A program made the position numbers and the translations under genes. This document shows, piece by piece, positions 59,131 to 64,000 of a stretch of 64,000 bases of DNA (position 1 is the stretch's first letter; every line of letters starts with the position of its first letter). This stretch comes from Streptomyces sp. ISL-100 (GTDB taxonomy: Bacteria; Actinomycetota; Actinomycetes; Streptomycetales; Streptomycetaceae), in contig NZ_JAGGOK010000042.1 in NCBI RefSeq assembly GCF_018614615.1, positions 1-64,000 of the forward strand, written 5' to 3'. The notes beneath the pieces were generated by a model. That model was not told the origin of the DNA and searched no databases. It saw only the letters and a list, made by a program, of their open reading frames with translations.

Positions 59131-60750
59131 ATGCGCGGTGCCAAGAGCGCCAAGTGGGTCGCAGGTGCGATAGTCGTGGCTCTGTCGGCAACGGCGTGCG
59201 GTGGCTCGGACAGCGGCGACACGGATGCCACGGAAAAGGGCAAACCCGCCGGCTATGTCTCGATCGACATCGGCGAGCCGCAGAAGCCGCTGATTCCGGC
59301 CGACACGAACGAGTCGCTCGGCAGCTATGTCATCCAGTCGCTGTTCACGCAGCTGCTCGACTTCGACTCCAAGGGCGGCATCGTTTACACGAACGCCGAG
59401 TCGATCGAGACCAAGGACTCGAAGACGTGGACCGTCAAGCTCAAGAAGGGCTGGAAGTTCCACAACGGCGAGGCTGTCACTTCCGAGTCGTACATCAACG
59501 CCTGGAACTGGTACGCCAACACCAAGAACAAGCAGCAGAACGCGTTCTGGTTCGAGGACATCAAGGGCTACGAGGACGTCCACCCGGCCAAGGGTGAGCC
59601 CAAGGGCGACAAGATGTCCGGCCTGAAGGCCGTGGACGACACCACGTTCACCATCGAGCTGTCGAAGCCCGTCCCGTACTTCGAGTACAAGCTCGGCTAC
59701 ACGACCTGGGCCCCGCTGCCCAAGTCCTTCTACGCCGACCCGAAGGCGTTCGGCCAGAAGCCTGTCGGCAACGGCCCCTACATCTTCGAGAAGTGGGACC
59801 ACAAGAAGCTCATCCAGGTCAAGGCCAACCCTGACTACCAGGGCCCGAACAAGGCCCAGAACAAGGGTGTCCTCTTCAAGAACTACGCGACCGTCGAGGC
59901 CGCGTACGCCGACCTCATCTCCGGCAACCTGGACATGATCCGCCAGGTCGGCCCGAAGGACCTGCCGAAGTACAAGCAGGACCTCGGCGACCGCGCGATC
60001 GACCAGGAGTACGCGGCGATCCAGTCGATCGTCCCGACCTTCTACAGCAAGACCTTCAAGGACATCAACCCGAAGGTCCTGCAGGGTCTTTCGATGGCGA
60101 TCGACCGCAAGACGATCACCGACACGGTTCTCAACAAGACGCGTACGCCCGCCACGAGCTTCACGCCCGTCGGTGTCCAGGGCAACCAGCAGCTCGACAC
60201 GGACGTGTTCACGTTCGACCCGAAGAAGGCGAAGAAGCTCGTCACCGAGGGTGGCGGCGTCCCCGGCAACAAGGTGACGATCCAGTACAACGCCGACGGT
60301 GGCCACAAGGAGTGGATCACCGCTGTCTGCGAGTCGATCCGTAACTCCACGGGTGTCGACTGCGTGCCGGACGCCAAGCCCGACTTCCAGACCGACCTGG
60401 AAGCCCGTGACAACGAGCAGGTCAAGGGCTTCTACCGCGGTGGCTGGGTGGCGGACTACCCGGTGAACGTGAACTTCATGCGCGAGCTGTACGGCACCAC
60501 CGCCGAGGCGAACAACGGCAAGTTCTCCGACAAGGAGATCGACGCCGCGTTCAAGAAGGGCGACAACGCCAAGTCCCTGGAAGAGTCGGTCAAGCTCTAC
60601 CAGGACGCCGAGAAGCTCCTGCTGGAAAAGATGCCTGCCATCCCGCTGTGGCAGTACCGCATCAACGGCGGCCACTCCAAGGCAGTCGACAACGTCGAGG
60701 TTGACTTCCACGGTGACTTCGAGATCACCGGCGTGACCGTCAACAAGTAA
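59131..60750 (+). CDS. Oligopeptide-binding lipoprotein (SBP_bac_5), BldKB-like
   Basis: 539 residues. Lipobox LSATAC puts the lipid Cys at 23. The family pattern is strong: LKKGWKFHNGEAVTSESYINAWNW, ELSKPVPYFEYKLGY, GNGPYIFEKWDHKK and LSMAIDRKTITDTVLNKT. It binds extracellular oligopeptides for the permeases that follow. Location right after typA and the gene order recall the Streptomyces bldK locus, which imports a developmental signal; that identity needs an orthology check. GGAGGAA upstream of ATG. A 14-bp hairpin separates it from the permease genes. Confidence 0.9.
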   Translation: MRGAKSAKWVAGAIVVALSATACGGSDSGDTDATEKGKPAGYVSIDIGEPQKPLIPADTNESLGSYVIQSLFTQLLDFDSKGGIVYTNAESIETKDSKTWTVKLKKGWKFHNGEAVTSESYINAWNWYANTKNKQQNAFWFEDIKGYEDVHPAKGEPKGDKMSGLKAVDDTTFTIELSKPVPYFEYKLGYTTWAPLPKSFYADPKAFGQKPVGNGPYIFEKWDHKKLIQVKANPDYQGPNKAQNKGVLFKNYATVEAAYADLISGNLDMIRQVGPKDLPKYKQDLGDRAIDQEYAAIQSIVPTFYSKTFKDINPKVLQGLSMAIDRKTITDTVLNKTRTPATSFTPVGVQGNQQLDTDVFTFDPKKAKKLVTEGGGVPGNKVTIQYNADGGHKEWITAVCESIRNSTGVDCVPDAKPDFQTDLEARDNEQVKGFYRGGWVADYPVNVNFMRELYGTTAEANNGKFSDKEIDAAFKKGDNAKSLEESVKLYQDAEKLLLEKMPAIPLWQYRINGGHSKAVDNVEVDFHGDFEITGVTVNK

Positions 60751-60809
60751 TCCAGCCTGCGGGCCAACCCCACTCGGCCATTACCCGCCACCGCATTGGC
60801 GGTAGGCCC

Positions 60810-60843
60810 GGGGGCCGCTCCCTGACCAAAGGGAGCGGCCCCC
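60810..60843 (+). terminator. Perfect 14-bp hairpin inside the ABC operon
   Basis: Arms 60810-60823 and 60830-60843 pair perfectly with loop GACCAA. Placed between the binding-protein and permease genes, it probably reduces downstream transcript so that the binding protein is made in excess. Confidence 0.75.
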
Positions 60844-60872
60844 GCGCCGCAGTTATCCACACGGAGGCAAAC

Positions 60873-61802
60873 ATGGGGCGTTATGTCGCGCGGCGACTGC
60901 TCCAGATGATCCCGGTCTTCATCGGGTCAACCTTGCTCGTCTTCGCCATGATGTACGCGCTGCCCGGCGATCCCGTGCGCGCACTCGCCGGCGAACAGAC
61001 CGTTGACCCGGCACAGATCGCACAGATGAAGAAGGACCTCGGGCTCGATCTCCCCCTCTGGCACCAGTACCTGAACTACCTGGGCAACCTGTTCCAGGGC
61101 GACTTCGGTACCCAGATCGCCAGCGGCCGACCCGTCGCCGACCTCATCTCGGACGCATTCCCGATCACGATCCGACTGGCCCTGTTCGCCTTCACGTTCA
61201 CCGTGCTCGTCGGCATCTCCATCGGCATCTTCGCCGGTCTCAAGGCCGACACGTTCCGGGACCGCGGGCTGCTCGTCCTGACGCTGCTCCTGATCTCGAT
61301 CCCCTCGTTCGTACTGGGCTACCTGCTCCAGTACCTCTTCGCCTTCCAGCTGGGCTGGGTCGAGGCGAACGTCAGCGAAGCGGCACCCGCCGACGAACTG
61401 CTGCTGCCCGCAGTCGTCCTGGGCTCGCTGTCTCTCGCGTACGTCGCACGCCTCACCCGTACGTCGGTCGCCGAGAACCTCCGCTCCGACTACATGCGCA
61501 CGGCGGTCGCCAAGGGCCTGCCGAAGCGCCGCATCATCGGCGTGCACCTGATGCGCAACTCCCTGATCCCCGTGGTCACTTTCCTCGGCACCGACCTCGG
61601 CGCCCTGCTCGGCGGCGCGGTCGTCACCGAGGGCATCTTCAACGTCAAGGGCGTCGGCAACCTCGTCTTCGACGCGCTGAGGCACCGCGAGGGCTCGACG
61701 GTCGTGGGAATCGTCACGCTGATCGTGGTCGTGTATCTCGTCGCCAGCCTGATCGTCGACCTGCTCTACGCGGTCCTGGACCCGAGGATCCGTTATGCCT
61801 GA
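60873..61802 (+). CDS. Oligopeptide ABC transporter permease 1 (DppB-like)
   Basis: 309 residues. N-terminal RYVARRLLQMIPVFIGSTLLVFAMMYALPGDP is the DppB/OppB start; about six spans follow. The EAA-type cytoplasmic loop is YMRTAVAKGLPKRRIIGVHLMRNSLIP, which docks on the ATPases. ATG 60873 has ACGGAGG upstream. It overlaps the next permease by 8 bases, so synthesis is coupled. Confidence 0.9.
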   Translation: MGRYVARRLLQMIPVFIGSTLLVFAMMYALPGDPVRALAGEQTVDPAQIAQMKKDLGLDLPLWHQYLNYLGNLFQGDFGTQIASGRPVADLISDAFPITIRLALFAFTFTVLVGISIGIFAGLKADTFRDRGLLVLTLLLISIPSFVLGYLLQYLFAFQLGWVEANVSEAAPADELLLPAVVLGSLSLAYVARLTRTSVAENLRSDYMRTAVAKGLPKRRIIGVHLMRNSLIPVVTFLGTDLGALLGGAVVTEGIFNVKGVGNLVFDALRHREGSTVVGIVTLIVVVYLVASLIVDLLYAVLDPRIRYA

Positions 61803-62748
61803 GGCACTCGAAGCCACCGTCAAGGACGAGGCGCTGGCCGCGGCCGACGCCCAGGCCAAGGCCGCGAACGCGTCCAAGGCCGAGAAGCCGCGCAGCCTGT
61901 GGTCCGACGCCTGGCACGACCTGCGGCGCAACCCGCTGTTCGTGATCTCCGCGGTCCTCATCGTGCTGCTGCTCACCATGGCCATCGCGCCGGGCATGTT
62001 CACCAGTGCGGACCCGCGTTACGCGGACCTCGCCAAGCACTATCTCCAGAGGCCCAACTGGGGCAACGTCTTCGGGGAGGACTGGCTCGGATACGACGTC
62101 CAGGGCCGGTCCATCTACGCCCGCGTCATCTACGGCGCCCGCGCCTCGATCGCGGTCGGCGTCGTCGTGACGGTCCTCGTCACCCTGCTGGGCGGCGTGG
62201 TCGGCATGCTCGCCGGCTACTTCGGCGGCTGGATCGACACGCTCCTGTCACGCGTCACCGACATCTTCTTCGGCATTCCGTTCATCCTCGGTGCGATGGT
62301 CGTGCTGACCTCGTTCGAGGAGCGGAAGCTGTACGTCGTGATCCTGGCCCTCGCCTTCCTCGGCTGGACCCAGATCGCCCGTGTCGCGCGCGGCTCGGTC
62401 ATCACCATCAAGCAGGCCGACTACGTGATGGCGGCGAAGGCGCTCGGCGCCTCCACGTCCCGCATCCTGCTCCGGCACATCCTCCCCAACGCGGTGGCCC
62501 CGGTGATCGTGGTCGCCACCATCGCGCTCGGCGGTTACATCTCGGCCGAGGCCACGCTGTCCTTCCTGGGCATCGGTCTCGCCGAGCCGACCGTCTCGTG
62601 GGGTGTCGACATCTCGTCGGGCGCCGAGCAGCTGCGCAACGCGCCGTATGTTCTGATCCTGCCGTCGATCATGGTGTCGATCACTGTCCTGGCCTTCATC
62701 ATGCTCGGCGATGCAGTACGCAACGCCCTCGACCCCAAGCTGCGCTGA
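61795..62748 (+). CDS. Oligopeptide ABC transporter permease 2 (DppC-like)
   Basis: 317 residues. A charged N-terminal stretch (KAEKPRSLWSDAWHDLRRNPL) is followed by six spans. The EAA loop is YVMAAKALGASTSRILLRHILPN, the DppC hallmark. It pairs with the preceding permease to form the pore. The ATG at 61795 lies inside the end of that gene; the ATPase gene follows 15 bases after the stop. Confidence 0.9.
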   Translation: MPEALEATVKDEALAAADAQAKAANASKAEKPRSLWSDAWHDLRRNPLFVISAVLIVLLLTMAIAPGMFTSADPRYADLAKHYLQRPNWGNVFGEDWLGYDVQGRSIYARVIYGARASIAVGVVVTVLVTLLGGVVGMLAGYFGGWIDTLLSRVTDIFFGIPFILGAMVVLTSFEERKLYVVILALAFLGWTQIARVARGSVITIKQADYVMAAKALGASTSRILLRHILPNAVAPVIVVATIALGGYISAEATLSFLGIGLAEPTVSWGVDISSGAEQLRNAPYVLILPSIMVSITVLAFIMLGDAVRNALDPKLR

Positions 62749-62763
62749 GGGAGGCGTACGTAC

Positions 62764-63822
62764 ATGACCATCATCGACAAGACGGCGGATGTTCCCGCCC
62801 CCCGAGGTTCGACGGAGAACAGCGGACCGCTGCTCGACGTACGTGACCTGCACGTGGAGTTCAAGACCCGCGACGGCATCGTCAAGGCCGTCAACGGCGT
62901 CAACTACAGCGTCGCCGCCGGCGAGACCCTCGCCGTCCTCGGCGAGTCCGGTTCCGGCAAGTCCGTGACGGCGCAGGCCATCATGGGCATCCTCGACATG
63001 CCGCCCGGCCGCATCCCGCAGGGAGAGATCCTCTTCCGCGGCCAGGACATGCTGACCATGGGGTACGAGGAGCGGCGTAAGATCCGCGGCCAGAAGATCG
63101 CGATGATCTTCCAGGACGCGCTGTCGTCGCTGAACCCCGTGCTCACGGTCGGGTACCAGCTCGCGGAGATGTTCCGGGTCCACCAGGGTCTGTCCAAGAA
63201 GGACGCGAAGGCGAAGGCCATCGGCCTGATGGACCGGGTGCGCATCCCGGCGGCGAAGGAGCGGGTCAACGACTACCCGCACCAGTTCTCCGGCGGTATG
63301 CGTCAGCGCATCATGATCGCGATGGCGCTGGCCCTGGAGCCGGACCTGATCATCGCGGACGAGCCGACGACCGCGCTGGACGTGACGGTCCAGGCCCAGG
63401 TGATGGACCTGCTCGCGGAGCTTCAACGCGAGTACAACATGGGCCTGATCCTGATCACCCACGACCTGGGTGTGGTGGCCGATGTCGCGGACAAGATCGC
63501 GGTGATGTACGCCGGCCGGATCGTCGAGACGGCGCCGGTCCACGAGCTGTACAAGCGCCCGGCGCACCCGTACACCCGTGGCCTGCTGGACTCGATCCCG
63601 CGCCTGGACCAGAAGGGCCAGGAGCTCTACGCGATCAAGGGCCTGCCGCCCAACCTGCTGAAGATTCCGTCCGGTTGCGCGTTCAACCCGCGCTGCCCGA
63701 AGGCGCAGGACATCTGCCGTACGGACGTCCCGGCGCTGGTGTCCGTGACCGAGCGGGACGGCGGCGAGCTGCCGGGCCGCGGCAGCGCGTGCCACTTCTG
63801 GAAGGAGCAGATCCATGGCTGA
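62764..63822 (+). CDS. Oligopeptide ABC transporter ATPase (OppD-like)
   Basis: 352 residues. Walker A GESGSGKS, Q-loop IFQDALSSLNP, signature FSGGMRQR and Walker B LIIADEPTTALD are complete, with the H-loop LITHDLG. The C-terminal oligopeptide-ABC extension includes a Cys motif, CAFNPRCPKAQDICR, typical of OppD/F. It couples ATP to the two permeases. ATG 62764 has GGGAGG upstream. It overlaps the next gene by 8 bases. Confidence 0.95.
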   Translation: MTIIDKTADVPAPRGSTENSGPLLDVRDLHVEFKTRDGIVKAVNGVNYSVAAGETLAVLGESGSGKSVTAQAIMGILDMPPGRIPQGEILFRGQDMLTMGYEERRKIRGQKIAMIFQDALSSLNPVLTVGYQLAEMFRVHQGLSKKDAKAKAIGLMDRVRIPAAKERVNDYPHQFSGGMRQRIMIAMALALEPDLIIADEPTTALDVTVQAQVMDLLAELQREYNMGLILITHDLGVVADVADKIAVMYAGRIVETAPVHELYKRPAHPYTRGLLDSIPRLDQKGQELYAIKGLPPNLLKIPSGCAFNPRCPKAQDICRTDVPALVSVTERDGGELPGRGSACHFWKEQIHG

Positions 63823-64000
63823 GCTGAAGAAGAACGAAGAGGCTGCAGCCGTGGACGCTACGCCGAATGTCACGGCCGTCGAGACGGTCGACGCCTCCAC
63901 CACCCAGGAGGCGGTGGCGGCGATCGAGGCCCCGGTGGAGCGCGGGGAGCCGATCCTTCAGGTCCGCAACCTGGTCAAGCACTTCCCGCTGACGCAGGGG
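63815..64000 (+). CDS. Oligopeptide ABC transporter ATPase (OppF-like), partial
   Basis: Only the first 62 residues are inside the window. After a low-complexity start (KKNEEAAAVDATPNV) it opens the ATPase domain with EPILQVRNLVKHFPLTQG, which fits OppF. The ATG overlaps the OppD-like gene, so it is the next operon member. Confidence 0.85.
   Translation, partial: MAELKKNEEAAAVDATPNVTAVETVDASTTQEAVAAIEAPVERGEPILQVRNLVKHFPLTQG

Overview
The window is about 70% G+C, with GTG and TTG starts, GGAGG-type ribosome sites and gene families typical of Streptomyces: Lsr2-type DNA binding, a SpoIIE-type phosphatase, a SPOR-like small protein and a BldK-like oligopeptide transporter beside typA. It reads as a Streptomyces chromosome segment. 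An accessory, mobile-element-rich half (about 1-30 kb) joins a more conserved half (about 30-64 kb).

Accessory half. After a hypothetical gene and an epimerase remnant comes a YefM-YoeB toxin-antitoxin pair, a SNF2 helicase-SWIM pair and a broken DUF234 ATPase. Then follows an integrative and mobilisable element: tyrosine integrase, XRE regulator, excisionase-like protein, DUF3631 primase/helicase-like protein, MobC-like protein and relaxase. No FtsK-type translocase is visible. Two sequence-level signals stand out in it: 11 copies of an 8-mer (GGGGACCG or its complement) inside the 5' part of the DUF3631 gene, and a palindrome-rich gap just before the mobilisation genes. Next come a SMI1/KNR4-like gene and a four-gene minus-strand operon (hypothetical, phosphotransferase-like, methyltransferase, HAD). 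That operon is divergent from an XRE-TPR regulator and a NUDIX hydrolase.

The 21.5-30.2 kb stretch looks like a defence island. It carries a DUF262-AlbA_2/Schlafen-like fusion of lower G+C, a CbrC remnant, HEAT and CPCC immunity-like genes, and a three-part protein with winged helices, a PD-(D/E)XK nuclease and a C-terminal Lsr2 DNA-binding domain. An integrase C-terminal remnant, a PIN toxin-antitoxin pair and a second YefM-YoeB pair follow. A 4.6-kb part of the island, holding the nuclease-Lsr2 gene, is bracketed by two diverged direct repeats of about 138 bp that share a 27-nt identical core. The nuclease-Lsr2 fusion and the DUF262-AlbA_2 fusion are the best candidates for undescribed systems.

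Conserved half. It holds two ABM-like proteins, a methyltransferase, a SnoaL-like protein, an MFS exporter divergent from a MarR regulator (three operator-like sites between them), a frameshifted thioesterase, a threonine synthase-like enzyme and a secreted S8 protease. A GntR regulator precedes an NCS1 permease that has a cysteine-rich tail and a hairpin over its ribosome site. Further on are a SPOR-like protein, MutT, a HATPase and a PAS-GAF-SpoIIE-HATPase phosphatase, PspA with a TPM protein, arylamine N-acetyltransferase, succinate dehydrogenase (sdhB, sdhA and a five-helix anchor), an unusual solute-binding lipoprotein, typA, and an oligopeptide ABC operon that runs off the right edge.
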